Below are positions 46,545-55,807 of a stretch of DNA of 64,000 nt, piece after piece. Where the stretch lies: contig NZ_CP070619.1 in the NCBI RefSeq assembly GCF_017068395.1, positions 2,232,001-2,296,000 of the forward strand. Reading direction: 5' to 3'. A model generated the notes under the pieces. It did no database searches. It saw only the letters and a program-made list of their open reading frames with translations, and had not been told where the DNA came from. The stretch comes from Rhodococcus pseudokoreensis (GTDB lineage Bacteria > Actinomycetota > Actinomycetes > Mycobacteriales > Mycobacteriaceae). Position 1 is the stretch's first letter. The number at the start of each line of letters is the position of its first letter. The position numbers were made by a program, and so were the translations under genes.

Positions 46545-47243
46545 TTACGCGGTGACCAAATCGATGGCGATGGCCGATCCCTGCGGGTCGACGACGGCGT
46601 CCAGGATGGTCTTCTGCGTCTGGGTGAGGTGCTCGGCGCACGCCGCAGCGGCTGCCGGTCCGTCGCCCGCGAGGATCGCACGGCACATCGTCAGGTGCTC
46701 CGCCAACGAGACGTCCAGGCGGTCGGGGCGGGAGTGAGCGATGTTGCGCAGTCGCTCGGTGTGCGGCCGGAGTTCGGCGATCGAGCGGGCCAGTTGCGCG
46801 TTCCGGGTGTGCGCGATGACGGCCTGGTCGTAGGTTTCCGTGAGCGCGTAGAAGCGATCATGCCGGGAGTCGGACGGCGCCTCCTCGGCGATTGCCCCGA
46901 GCGCTTCCGCCACCTCTTCGAACTGCTGCCGCGCAACACGATCGCGCGTGACGGCCTCGGCGACCATCCGCGCCGCGGCCGCCTCGAGCAGGATGCGCAG
47001 TTCGAAGAGGTCGCGGACGCTCTTGATCGAGATGGGAGCGACCCGTGCGCCCTGCCGGTCGACGAGCGAGACCAGCCCTTCCGCCTCGAGCCGAAGGAAG
47101 GCCTGCCGGACGGGGGTACGGGACGCCGAGTATCGCGAGCCGACGTCGAGAGCGCTCAGCGACTGCCCCGGCGACAGAACCCCGTTCAGGATGTCCGCCC
47201 TGAGCTGCCCGTATACCTGCTCACTCTTGCTCTCGCCCGCCAT
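46545..47243 (-). CDS. GntR-family regulator (FCD/FadR subfamily)
   Basis: A 232-residue repressor-type regulator. The winged helix (about residues 5-70) has VYGQLRADILNGVLSPGQSL and YSASRTPVRQAFLRLEAEGL; the all-helical FCD effector domain follows with the metal-binding residues plausible in DRFYALTETYD, HTRNAQL and LAEHLTM. It converges with the permease gene (nine bases between) and is divergent from the AbrB-family gene, so it more likely controls that gene. The intergenic region carries two similar sequences, GCATACAT and GTATACAT, that may be half-sites. Confidence 0.87.
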   Translation of the reverse strand: MAGESKSEQVYGQLRADILNGVLSPGQSLSALDVGSRYSASRTPVRQAFLRLEAEGLVSLVDRQGARVAPISIKSVRDLFELRILLEAAAARMVAEAVTRDRVARQQFEEVAEALGAIAEEAPSDSRHDRFYALTETYDQAVIAHTRNAQLARSIAELRPHTERLRNIAHSRPDRLDVSLAEHLTMCRAILAGDGPAAAAACAEHLTQTQKTILDAVVDPQGSAIAIDLVTA

Positions 47244-47333
47244 GCATACATCCTAACGTTCGCAGTGGTATGAGCTAAGGTATACATTGATGCACACCAT
47301 TGAAGAACACTATCCCGAAGCAGGCGTCCGATC

Positions 47334-48452
47334 GTGAACGACGTGCACACCCCCGAACGAACCGTGCCGACGCGCGCATCCCGACTGCGTCGTCACGGAC
47401 TCCGGTGGGCTGCACTGATCGCACTCTCGGCAGGAGGCTGGGCGCTCGGCGAGAACATCGGACTCACGGCAGCGGGTCTCTTCGCCGCCCTGATCGTCGC
47501 GGCAGCCCTGGCCGTCACCGGATGGGGTCCGTCCCGCGTGCCGAGCTCGCTGGGCAAGCTTGCGCAGGGCGTGCTGGCCAGCGCGGTCGGGCTGATGGTG
47601 CACCGGGAGACGATCGCCGCCCTGGGCTCGCTGTGGGTGCCGGTGGTCTCGATCGCGGCCGCGACCCTGGTGATCAGCGTGGCGGCCGGCGCCCTCCTCG
47701 CGCTGCATCGCGACGTGGACGCGGTGACCGGATCCCTTTCCATGACGGCGGGCGGCGCCACCGGACTCGTCGCGATGGCCCGCGAACTCGGCGGCGACGA
47801 CCGCATCGTCGCGGTGGTGCAATACCTGAGAGTGGCGCTCGTCGTGGTGTCGATGCCGATGATCGTCACGTTCGGCTTCCGCGCAGATACCGGCACGGGA
47901 ACGGTGACGGCCACCGACGGCGGCGGCGCCGAATGGTATGTGGCACTGCCGTTCCTGGCACTGTTCATCGTGGGCGGCACCGCCGTGGCGTCACTCCTGC
48001 GACTGCCCGCCCCCGCGACGCTGGGGCCGCTGGCGGTGAGCGCCGGATTCGAACTCGGCGGCTGGAGCGACGCGGTCTCGGTCCCGCCGATGCTGATGAC
48101 CGCCGCGTTGATCCTCATCGGCTGGCAGGCCGGGCTCGCATTCGACCGGGCGAGCCTGCGGGCGATCGGACGAATCCTGCCGTACGCCGCGCTGCTCACT
48201 CTCCTGGTCGGGGCGGCCTGCGCAGGCCTGGGCGTCCTCCTCGCCCACCTCACCGGAGCGAGCCTCCTCGAGGCCTATCTCGCCACCACCCCAGGCGGTC
48301 TGGCGGCGGTGCTGGCCGTGTCGGCCTCCACCTCCTCCAACGTCACGTTCGTCGCGGCCGCTCAGGTGCTACGCCTGGTTATCATGCTCGTCACCACCCC
48401 GATCATGGCGAAGGCATTCGCCCACTTCAGTTCTCGGTGCCGGCGAGCGTAG
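47334..48452 (+). CDS. AbrB-family membrane protein
   Basis: A 372-residue protein with about ten transmembrane segments arranged in two similar halves, each with a Gly/Pro-rich signature: LGKLAQGVLASAVGLMV in the first and the later TTPGGLAAVLAVSASTSSN in the second. This is the pattern of the membrane AbrB family (once annotated as ammonia monooxygenase; unrelated to the AbrB DNA-binding protein). A transport role is usually assumed but no substrate is established. GTG start without a clear ribosome site. Divergent GntR regulator. Confidence 0.78.
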   Translation: MNDVHTPERTVPTRASRLRRHGLRWAALIALSAGGWALGENIGLTAAGLFAALIVAAALAVTGWGPSRVPSSLGKLAQGVLASAVGLMVHRETIAALGSLWVPVVSIAAATLVISVAAGALLALHRDVDAVTGSLSMTAGGATGLVAMARELGGDDRIVAVVQYLRVALVVVSMPMIVTFGFRADTGTGTVTATDGGGAEWYVALPFLALFIVGGTAVASLLRLPAPATLGPLAVSAGFELGGWSDAVSVPPMLMTAALILIGWQAGLAFDRASLRAIGRILPYAALLTLLVGAACAGLGVLLAHLTGASLLEAYLATTPGGLAAVLAVSASTSSNVTFVAAAQVLRLVIMLVTTPIMAKAFAHFSSRCRRA

Positions 48453-48501
48453 CGGGTTTGTCGGCAGCCGCCGGGCTGCAGATTGGTGTGTCAGGGTTCG
48501 A

Positions 48502-48990
48502 TCAGCCGTAGACGCGCGAGATGAAGGCGTCGAGGTTGTCGCGAACCCGCGCGATCCTCTCCTCCGGTTCGAGATCCTCGCGGTACTGCCTGCCGAGCGC
48601 GGGCGACTTCTTCCGGCGCGCGTACAGCGAGCACGCGAGATCGGCGCACATGTACGTGCCGATCGAGTTGCCCCGGCGTCCGGACTCCCCCGACTTACGC
48701 GCGGTCATCAGTGAGACGCCGCCACTGGCATGCGTCGTCATGCAGACCGTGCACATCTGCGCGCGTCGATAACCGCCCGTCTCGTAGCGCAGCGCGACGC
48801 CGACCAGACGACCCTCCCGCGGCACGACGACATAGCAGCGGCCGGGAAACGACGGGTCGCTCCAGCCGAGGAAGTCGAGATCCTCCCACGGCCGATCGTC
48901 CAGGTCACGAGGAACCGGTAGGCGCTTGGCGTCGCCTTTGGAGCAATTGATGAACGACGACCTGATGTCGTGTTCGGTGACGGGTTCCAT
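48502..48990 (-). CDS. FBP-domain zinc-finger protein (FusB-like), 162 aa
   Basis: The C-terminal half has a treble-clef type zinc site: CTVCMTTHASGGVSLMTA near residue 75, then a second pair in TYMCADLACSLYARRKK. This resembles the four-cysteine domain of FusB-type elongation factor G-binding proteins and the actinobacterial FBP family. The N-terminal half is alpha/beta (EHDIRSSFINCSKGDAKRL). A ribosome-associated or EF-G rescue role would follow from the family. ATG 48990 has AAGGAG 11-12 bases upstream. Apparently monocistronic. Confidence 0.78.
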   Translation of the reverse strand: MEPVTEHDIRSSFINCSKGDAKRLPVPRDLDDRPWEDLDFLGWSDPSFPGRCYVVVPREGRLVGVALRYETGGYRRAQMCTVCMTTHASGGVSLMTARKSGESGRRGNSIGTYMCADLACSLYARRKKSPALGRQYREDLEPEERIARVRDNLDAFISRVYG

Positions 48991-49123
48991 GACGAAAAGA
49001 ACTCCTTCTGTCGACGGGTGGACAAAGCCTCGTGACACTACGGACCACGGCAGCGGCGGGCAACGGATTTTCGACGATGGCAAACGGGAACCATATTCAG
49101 CAAAACCCGCCTCTAGTTGAGTA

Positions 49124-49324
49124 ATTCCTTTAGTAACAGGGGAAAGGTATGTTTTTAGCATTGAATGTGGAACACTGGTCTGATCGGAACCCAAGCCGAG
49201 AATGCTGTAGCCACGGCACTCTTCACGGCAGCGCATGGACGTGCGGCCGGTGACGAGAGCGCAGTCTGAGTGAAGCCGCGGCCTGCGCGAATCGGCGGGT
49301 GCGGGGCCGGGGCGGGAGAACAGC
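49124..49324 (+). promoter_or_regulatory. conserved leader A of the glycan cluster
   Basis: This untranslated stretch before the first glycosyltransferase has two blocks that recur near 58 kb. One is AATGTGGAA-C-ACTGGTCTGATCGGAACCC-A-AGCCGA (49164-49199, 34 of 36 bases identical) and the other is GGGGCCGGGGCGGGAGA (49303-49319, identical), the latter ending as the ribosome site. A looser A/T-rich match (about 49124-49160, TAAC, AGGTATGTTTTT) precedes them and may be the promoter. No gene lies between 48991 and 49324. Confidence 0.7.
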
Positions 49325-50272
49325 ATGGTGACGAATTCGGAGGCCGCGCACACATCAAGGCGCGCCGACACAGGGCACGGACCGGGCCGGAACCGGCCCC
49401 CGACTGTTTCGCTGTGCATCCCCGCCTATCAGGCGGAGCGTCATCTGCAGACAACCCTGGACAGCGTTCTGGCGCAGACCTTCACCGCCCTGGAAATCGT
49501 GATCGTCGACAACAACAGTTCGGACGGCACCCGCGAGATCCTGGAGAAACTCCACGACAACCGTATCCGGATCATCCGGAACAAGACGACGGTGCCGATG
49601 GTGGACAATTTCAACCTCGCGATCCGCGAGAGCCGGGGACGATACGTCAAGTTGATCTGCGCCGACGACACCATCGAGCCCGACTGCATCGCAACACAAG
49701 TCGCGGTACTCGAGGCCGACGACAATGTCGCGCTCGTGTCCGTGCGAACCGATTTCATTGACGACGAGGGCGCCCTACTCCGTCCAGCGCGGGGGCTCCG
49801 GGGAATCGTCGGACGCAATTCGGGACGAACCGTGGTCCGGCGAATCGTCCGGAGCGGCAGCAACCCCATCGGGCCCCCGGTGGCCGGGATGTTCCGGCGG
49901 GTCGATTTCGACAGATGCGGCGGGTTCCGGGGCGAACTCCTCTTTCCCATGGAGCTGGACCTTTGGTCGAGGCTCGTCCGGAAAGGCGACTTCTTCGGCG
50001 TGCCGAGGACACTGGCGTCGTTCCGGATCGGCAGCGAATCCACCACTGCATTGACCTCGGCGCGTTCGCAACTCGCTCAGCAACTCGAGTTCACGAGCCG
50101 ATTGGTCCATGACCCCGAGTGGCAGGTCCCGCTGTCCGACCGCATACTCGGCCGAATCAACGCCTACGACATGCAGATGCGCCGAAGTCTGCTGTTCGCC
50201 CTCAGCGCGCTCCGCGCGTCGAGGCGCCGACGTGCACTCGGATCGGAGAAGGGCCGGGAACGACCGGGGTGA
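49325..50272 (+). CDS. family-2 glycosyltransferase
   Basis: A GT-A fold glycosyltransferase of 315 aa. VSLCIPAYQAERHLQTTLDS starts the nucleotide-sugar domain (about residue 27), VDNNSSDGT and KLICADDTIEPDC supply the nucleotide-binding and metal-binding (DXD-like ADD) acids. The start codon follows GGGAGA by five bases. First gene of the exopolysaccharide cluster. Basic C-terminus (SRRRRALGSEKGRERPG) may contact the membrane. Donor and acceptor sugars are unknown. Confidence 0.88.
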   Translation: MVTNSEAAHTSRRADTGHGPGRNRPPTVSLCIPAYQAERHLQTTLDSVLAQTFTALEIVIVDNNSSDGTREILEKLHDNRIRIIRNKTTVPMVDNFNLAIRESRGRYVKLICADDTIEPDCIATQVAVLEADDNVALVSVRTDFIDDEGALLRPARGLRGIVGRNSGRTVVRRIVRSGSNPIGPPVAGMFRRVDFDRCGGFRGELLFPMELDLWSRLVRKGDFFGVPRTLASFRIGSESTTALTSARSQLAQQLEFTSRLVHDPEWQVPLSDRILGRINAYDMQMRRSLLFALSALRASRRRRALGSEKGRERPG

Positions 50273-50284
50273 ATTCTACCGGAA

Positions 50285-50314
50285 ACGAACGATTCACTGC
50301 GACGAACGATTCAC
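50285..50314. repeat. tandem 13-base direct repeat
   Basis: ACGAACGATTCAC occurs at 50285-50297 and again at 50302-50314, a 17-base period, in the gap between two glycosyltransferase genes. It could be a regulator site on one face of the helix, or a slippage product. Confidence 0.45.
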
Positions 50315-50398
50315 CCATCAGCCTCCGGACCGCGGCATTCCTCCGGAGAAGACCCAAACTTCAGCAAGACAAGGGCACTCGAAAGCCCCTATTACGCA

Positions 50399-51268
50399 AT
50401 GGACGTGAAGGCCATGGATGCACACGTGACCGAGATACACCCCAACGACAATCCGAGGAAGAGCACAACGAGACCGACCGTGTCAGTGGTGATGCCGGCA
50501 CTGAACGAAGCGAAGAACCTGCCTTTCGTGGCGGCCCGGATGCCCACAGGCATCGACGAACTCGTGTTCGTCGACGGAAACTCCGTCGACGACACCGTCG
50601 CGGTCGCCCGGCGGTTGTGGCCCGACGCGAAGATTCTGACGCAGACCCGCAAGGGTAAGGGCAATGCGCTGGCCTGCGGGTTCATGCACGCGACGTCCGA
50701 CATCGTGGTGATGATCGACGCCGACGGATCCACCGACCCCGCCGAGATCCCGGCGTTCGTCGACGCACTGATCCACGGTGCGGACTTCGCGAAGGGAAGC
50801 CGGTTCATCGCCGGCGGCGGGAGCGCAGACATCACGTTCACCCGCAAGCTGGGCAACTGGATGCTGAACTCGTTCGTCAACATGGAATTCGCCGTCTCGT
50901 TCACCGATCTCTGCTACGGATACAACGCGTTCTGGCGTCGGCACGTTAGCGTGATGTCGCTGCCCGAGACAGACCGCCCCGACGCGCACTGGGGTGACGG
51001 CTTCGAGATCGAGACGCTGATCAACGTCCGGATGGCGACTGCAGGCCTCGGCATTGTCGAGATTCCGAGCTTCGAACGGCGCCGGATCAGCGGCAAGAGC
51101 AATCTGAACGTCGTGCGCGACGGGTTCCGAGTGCTCCGGACGGTGCGAATGGAATACCGCAACGGCACGAAAATGACCGCGAAATCGGTCGAGCGGCCCA
51201 CCTCGCTCAGCCGCCGATCCGTCTACTCGTGGCGGTCCCGCGATCGCGGTGATTACGTTGCCCGATGA
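50399..51268 (+). CDS. family-2 glycosyltransferase (dolichol-phosphate-mannose-synthase-like)
   Basis: A 289-residue GT2 enzyme. VSVVMPALNEAKNLPFV opens the domain; VDGNSVDDTV, KGKGNALACGFMHA and VMIDADGSTDPAEIPAF hold the metal and nucleotide residues. The C-terminal third (FERRRISGKSNLNVVRDGFR, EYRNGTK) is like prenyl-phosphate sugar transferases, which pass a sugar from a nucleotide donor to a lipid carrier. ATG 50399 is used, with ATG 50414 possible. Overlaps the next glycosyltransferase by 20 bases. Confidence 0.87.
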   Translation: MDVKAMDAHVTEIHPNDNPRKSTTRPTVSVVMPALNEAKNLPFVAARMPTGIDELVFVDGNSVDDTVAVARRLWPDAKILTQTRKGKGNALACGFMHATSDIVVMIDADGSTDPAEIPAFVDALIHGADFAKGSRFIAGGGSADITFTRKLGNWMLNSFVNMEFAVSFTDLCYGYNAFWRRHVSVMSLPETDRPDAHWGDGFEIETLINVRMATAGLGIVEIPSFERRRISGKSNLNVVRDGFRVLRTVRMEYRNGTKMTAKSVERPTSLSRRSVYSWRSRDRGDYVAR

Positions 51269-52262
51269 AGTCCCGGCCGCCGGGCATTCGCTCCTGGACC
51301 CGACCGACGAATCTGATGTGGGCCCGGCCGAGTCCCTCTCCGTCGTTATCTGCGCCTACACCACTCGGCGCTGGTTCGACCTGTGCCTCTCGGTGCAGTC
51401 GGTGCTGTGTCAGGAGGGTGCCGATCTGGAACTCATCCTGGTGATCGATCACTGCGACGAGTTGTACGTCCGCGCGTGCAACCGATTCCGCACGGACGAG
51501 CGGGTGACGGTCCTGGCGAATGCGGATACCCGCGGACTGTCCGGGGCACGCAACACCGGTGTCCGAGCCGCCCACGGTGACGTGGTTGCGTTCGTCGACG
51601 ACGATGCCCGCGCCGAACCGGGGTGGACGCAGGCCCTCATGCACCACTACCGCAATCGTGGAGTTGCCAGCGTGGGCGGGTATGCGGTCCCGAGCTGGCC
51701 CGGGGAACGCCCCGCGTGGCTACCGGAGGAATTCGACTGGGTCGTCGGCTGCAGCTACGTCGGCCTGCCGACGCAGGTCGCACCCGTTCGCAACCCGATC
51801 GGCTGCAACATGTCGATGCGCCGCTCCGTTCTGTATTCGGTCGGCGGATTCAGATCCGAGGTAGGCCGCGTCGGCTCGGTTCCGGTCGGTGGTGAGGAGA
51901 CCGAACTCTGCATCCGCATCCGGGCGAACCTGAACTCCAATCGGATCCTGTTCGACCCGCACATGCGGGTTCAGCACCACGTGTCGGCGGACCGCGCCAC
52001 CCTGCGCTATTTCGTGCGGAGGTGCCATCACGAGGGACTGTCGAAGGCGGTTGTTGCGGAACTAACCACCGCATCGGACGCACTGAGCAGCGAACGCAGC
52101 TACACCCTTCACGTACTGCCGCGTGCGGTGCTGCGCGAAGGGCTGTCGATGCGAAGGGACGGCCTCGCGCGGGCAACGGTCCTGCTGTTGGGTCTGGCAG
52201 TCACCACCGCCGGGTACATACAGGGCAGGGCCGCCATCCGTCTACGCACCGGGAGGACCTGA
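51249..52262 (+). CDS. family-2 glycosyltransferase
   Basis: A 337-residue GT2 enzyme. LSVVICAYTTRRWFDLCLSV, GLSGARNTGVRAAHGDVVAF and VDDDARAEPGW (DXD-type metal site) define the donor domain; GCNMSMRRSVLYSVGGF and GGEETELCIR give the acceptor side and the catalytic ED/EE. A hydrophobic segment near the C-terminus (RATVLLLGLAVTTAGYIQGR) suggests membrane attachment. GTG start inside the previous gene; its stop overlaps the next start as TGATG. Confidence 0.88.
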   Translation: MITLPDEVPAAGHSLLDPTDESDVGPAESLSVVICAYTTRRWFDLCLSVQSVLCQEGADLELILVIDHCDELYVRACNRFRTDERVTVLANADTRGLSGARNTGVRAAHGDVVAFVDDDARAEPGWTQALMHHYRNRGVASVGGYAVPSWPGERPAWLPEEFDWVVGCSYVGLPTQVAPVRNPIGCNMSMRRSVLYSVGGFRSEVGRVGSVPVGGEETELCIRIRANLNSNRILFDPHMRVQHHVSADRATLRYFVRRCHHEGLSKAVVAELTTASDALSSERSYTLHVLPRAVLREGLSMRRDGLARATVLLLGLAVTTAGYIQGRAAIRLRTGRT

Positions 52263-53647
52263 TGGATCCCGCCGCACCGGCTCTCACGCTCCGCCCCGCC
52301 ATGGACAGTCCCGAGCGCCCGGCGTGGGACGGTGCGGTGTGGACAGGCGAGGTGTGGGTCGACGCGATCGAGGATGCCGCACGGCTCAACCGCGCGGCGG
52401 GGATCCCGGTCCGCTGCCGACTGGCGGACGCGGAGGGCTACGGCCGGGCACGACTGCTCGTGCGTGCCTGCGGTCGCCCGCTCGGATTCGTCGAGATCGA
52501 GGTGTCGGAAGGTTCGGTGAACTTCGGCGAGCTCAGGCGCCGAGTCGCGGGCCTGCGAGTCACCGAGCCGGACCGTTCCCTGCGGACCGGTCCGGCTCGC
52601 GTGGCCGACGGCGACGCCGTGCCAGTGACGGTCGTCATCTGCACACGCGACCGGGTGTCTATGCTGGGCGCGGCGCTCCGATCCGTACTCGCGGTGGACT
52701 ATCCGGCGTTCGACGTACTCGTCGTCGACAACGCACCCAGAACCGACGCCACCCGGCAGTACGTGCTCGGTCTCGCGGATCCGAGGGTACGCCTGATCCG
52801 TGAACCCCTCCCGGGCCTGTCGCGGGCGCGGAACACCGGGCTGTCGGCGGCCACAGGCGACATCGTCGCGTACACCGACGACGACGTCGTGGTCGACCGC
52901 CACTGGCTGTCCGCGCTGGTCGACGGGTTCGGCCGGGCACTGTCCGTCTCGTGTGTGTCCGGGATGGTGCCCGCCGGCGAGATCCGGACTCCGGCGCAGG
53001 CCTATTTCGACCGGCGGGTCGGCTGGTCGGATTCGACCGACGCCCGGGTCTTCGACTGGACCGCGCCGCCCGACGACGTTCCCCTGTTCCCCTTCACCGT
53101 TCGCTGTTACGGCACGGGTGCCAACTTCGCGGTGGAGCGGGATGTGGTTCGCCGCCTCGGGGGTTTCGACGAGGCGCTCGGGGCCGGCTCCCCGACCGGC
53201 GGGGGCGAGGACATCGACATGTTCTTCCGGATTCTGCGCTCGGGGCGTCGACTCGTTCACGAACCGGCGGCGATCGTGTGGCATCGGCACCGTGCGGACG
53301 GTGAAGGGCTCCTCGTCCAGTCTCGCGGCTACGGACTCGGGCTGGGAGCGTGGCTCGCGAAGATTGCGGGCGACCCCGAGATGGCCACGCTCGCCGCGAC
53401 GACGGCGGCCCGGCGCGGCGGCGCATTCGTTCGCCATCTCAGAGCCTCGTCGAACGAGACGGCTCCCCCGACCGACCTGGCAGGACTCCTGCCCGCGGGC
53501 CTCGGCTCCACCACCCTCCGGTCGATCGTGAAGGGACCGTGGGCCTATCGGTCGGCGCGTCGGGAGGGACGGTCGCCCGCGCCGTTGCGGCAGTGGACCG
53601 CGCGGCCGCCAAGTACGTTCCCGCGTCGTTCAATGGATGAACTGTGA
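52262..53647 (+). CDS. family-2 glycosyltransferase with N-terminal extension
   Basis: A 461-residue protein in which an approximately 115-residue N-terminal domain of unknown role (WTGEVWVDAIEDAARLN onward) precedes a GT2 domain: VPVTVVICTRDRVSMLGAAL, GLSRARNTGLSAATGDIVAY, TDDDVVVDRHWL, and GGGEDIDMFFRIL with the catalytic acid. GGAGG lies before the ATG. The N-terminal part may bind an acceptor or partner enzyme. Its stop overlaps the flippase start. Confidence 0.87.
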   Translation: MDPAAPALTLRPAMDSPERPAWDGAVWTGEVWVDAIEDAARLNRAAGIPVRCRLADAEGYGRARLLVRACGRPLGFVEIEVSEGSVNFGELRRRVAGLRVTEPDRSLRTGPARVADGDAVPVTVVICTRDRVSMLGAALRSVLAVDYPAFDVLVVDNAPRTDATRQYVLGLADPRVRLIREPLPGLSRARNTGLSAATGDIVAYTDDDVVVDRHWLSALVDGFGRALSVSCVSGMVPAGEIRTPAQAYFDRRVGWSDSTDARVFDWTAPPDDVPLFPFTVRCYGTGANFAVERDVVRRLGGFDEALGAGSPTGGGEDIDMFFRILRSGRRLVHEPAAIVWHRHRADGEGLLVQSRGYGLGLGAWLAKIAGDPEMATLAATTAARRGGAFVRHLRASSNETAPPTDLAGLLPAGLGSTTLRSIVKGPWAYRSARREGRSPAPLRQWTARPPSTFPRRSMDEL

Positions 53648-54978
53648 CTCCCGGCATTCCTCCCATCGAGGCGCGGCGTGCCGACACCGAGCACCCCGCC
53701 GAGCGGAACCTGCGCCTCAACACCAACGCCCTGATTCTCGCCAATGCCCTGGCGGGCCTTCTCGGACTCGCCTTCTGGGCCGCCGCCGCCCGGCTGTTCC
53801 CCGCCCGCGAAGTCGGGGTGGCATCGGCGCTGATCACGTCCGCCGTGATGCTGTCGACGTTGTCGATCCTCAGTATCGACACGATGTACGAGCGGTTCCT
53901 GCCATTGGCGGGCACCCGCACCGGAGCATTACTCAAACACGGATTCCTCCTGGTTTCGGCGACGTCTCTGCTGTCGGGGACCGCGCTCGTGGTGTTCGGA
54001 CCCCGCGACCCACTGTTCGAATCCGGCTGGGCGAAGATCTGTTTCCCGGTCTTCGTGATGGTGCTCGGTGTGTTCACCCTGCAGGACAAGGCCACCGCCG
54101 GACTCGGGGTGGCGAGATGGTCGGCCGCGAAGAACGCCTTCCACGCGGCGGCGAAACTCGTCGCCCTGCTCGCGCTGGCCGGCACCGACGTCGCCGTGTC
54201 CATCGTATCCGCGTGGGGTGCGACCGCGGCGGCCGCGGCCCTGTGCATTCTGGTTGCGCTGCACCGGCGGTCTCGGTCCCACCCCCGATTTCTCGCGACG
54301 CCGAACCTGCCGCCCCGCCGTGAGTTGTGGTCGTATTTCGGTTCGTCCTTCGGCATCACCGCGCTGTGGGCGATCGGGCCTCTCGTGGTGCCGCTGATCG
54401 TCGTCACCCAGGTCGGCGCCGAGGCGAATGCGTACTTCGCGATCGCGTGGGCGATGATCAGCGCGCTGTATCTGATGGTCCATCTGGTCGTCAGCCCGTA
54501 CGTGGCGGAAGTCGCCGCCCATCCGGACAGGGTTGCGGCGCTCTCGCGCCGACTGGTGCGCACGCTCGCAGTGGTGGCGTGCGCCGGCGGGGTCGGACTA
54601 GTGGTCGTCGGGCCTGTCCTCCTCGGTGTCGTCGGCGCGGAATACCGCATCCACAGCACCGGTTTGCTCTACCTCGCCGGCGTGTTCATTCCCCTGTCCG
54701 TGGTGGGCGCCGTCTACGAGGGGCTCGCGCGGGTGCACCGCAGGCTGACACTTGCGCTGGTCGTCCGCGGCGTGTCCACCCTGATCATCGTCGGCGGCTC
54801 CGTGATCGGCACGCGAGCGATCGGTGTCGTCGGCGTCGGCTGGGCCTACCTCGCCGCCGAGGCGGTGTCGGCACTGCTGCTGATCGGTCCGGTGATCCTC
54901 TGGCTTCGGCGGGCCTCACCCGAACGCGGGTACGACGGGATTCCCGCACACGATCCGGGAGGTGAGCGAGTTGAGTAG
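53644..54978 (+). CDS. polysaccharide flippase (Wzx/MATE-like)
   Basis: A 444-residue protein with about 12-14 transmembrane segments of the polysaccharide-export (Wzx/RfbX) type: NTNALILANALAGLLGLAFW at the start, ITALWAIGPLVVPLIVVTQV mid-way and GTRAIGVVGVGWAYLAAEAV near the end. It would move the lipid-linked oligosaccharide made by the neighbouring transferases across the membrane. GTG start overlaps the previous stop (GTGA), and it overlaps the GH16 gene. Confidence 0.85.
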   Translation: MTPGIPPIEARRADTEHPAERNLRLNTNALILANALAGLLGLAFWAAAARLFPAREVGVASALITSAVMLSTLSILSIDTMYERFLPLAGTRTGALLKHGFLLVSATSLLSGTALVVFGPRDPLFESGWAKICFPVFVMVLGVFTLQDKATAGLGVARWSAAKNAFHAAAKLVALLALAGTDVAVSIVSAWGATAAAAALCILVALHRRSRSHPRFLATPNLPPRRELWSYFGSSFGITALWAIGPLVVPLIVVTQVGAEANAYFAIAWAMISALYLMVHLVVSPYVAEVAAHPDRVAALSRRLVRTLAVVACAGGVGLVVVGPVLLGVVGAEYRIHSTGLLYLAGVFIPLSVVGAVYEGLARVHRRLTLALVVRGVSTLIIVGGSVIGTRAIGVVGVGWAYLAAEAVSALLLIGPVILWLRRASPERGYDGIPAHDPGGERVE

Positions 54979-55807
54979 ACGATTGTGGGCTCGAGCGGCT
55001 GGCGCGTCGCTGATCGGCATGAGCGCCGTGCTGATCGCACAGGCGGCCGGTCCGCCCGCCGACCTCGCGGTGCAGACGGTCTCGTCGTACCAGAAGCAGC
55101 AGGCTCTGATGTACGACGACTTCAACGGACCCGCCGGAGCGCCACCGAATCCGCAATTGTGGACCTACGACACCGGCGGCGGCGGATGGGGCAACGGCGA
55201 ATCCCAGACCTACACGGCGGCACCGTCGAACGTCAGGCTGGACGGTGCCGGGCACCTGGTGATCGAGGTCCGCAACGACGGCGGCGCATACACGTCCGCC
55301 CGCGTGACGACTCAGGGACGCACGTCCCTGCTCTACGGTCGCGCCGAGGCGCGGGCGAAGCTTCCTCGCGGAGCCGGAATGCATCCGGCGTTCTGGTTGC
55401 TCGGCACAGACCTCGGAGTCGTCGGCTGGCCGGAAAGCGGCGAGATCGACGTGGTCGAGGCGGTCAACGGCGCCGGCCAGTTGTACAGCAGTGTGATCGG
55501 GCCGCGGACGACCGGCGGCGACTGGCAGGCGGGCCCCACCACCGACGTGGCTCCCACATTCGTGGACGACTTCCACACGTACTGGGTGGAGAAGGCACCT
55601 GGCCGGGTGACGTTCGGGGTGGACGGCCAGATCACCGGCGGCGTCACGGCGGCGAGCCTCCCGCCCGACGAGCGGTGGGTGTTCGACAAGCCGTTTTTCC
55701 TCCTGCTCAACGTGGCCGTCGGCGGCGAGTGGCCCGGCCCGCCCGACAGCAGCACACCTTTCCCGGCCGCGATGGTTGTCGACTGGGTACGTGTTACCGG
55801 TGACTAG
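54971..55807 (+). CDS. secreted glycoside hydrolase family 16
   Basis: A beta-glucanase-fold hydrolase. The catalytic motif is WPESGEIDVVEAV (nucleophile and acid/base Glu in E-x-D-x-x-E). YDDFNGPAGAPPNPQLWTYD and WWGNGESQT-like GGGGWGNGESQTY are typical early elements, and FFLLLNVAVGGEWPGPP is a typical late one. TTG 54971 is favoured because GGGAGG lies eight bases upstream; GTG 54962 would overlap that site. The N-terminus (WARAAGASLIGMSAVLIAQA) is a signal peptide or anchor. It probably trims or modifies the glycan made by the cluster. Confidence 0.87.
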   Translation: MSRRLWARAAGASLIGMSAVLIAQAAGPPADLAVQTVSSYQKQQALMYDDFNGPAGAPPNPQLWTYDTGGGGWGNGESQTYTAAPSNVRLDGAGHLVIEVRNDGGAYTSARVTTQGRTSLLYGRAEARAKLPRGAGMHPAFWLLGTDLGVVGWPESGEIDVVEAVNGAGQLYSSVIGPRTTGGDWQAGPTTDVAPTFVDDFHTYWVEKAPGRVTFGVDGQITGGVTAASLPPDERWVFDKPFFLLLNVAVGGEWPGPPDSSTPFPAAMVVDWVRVTGD

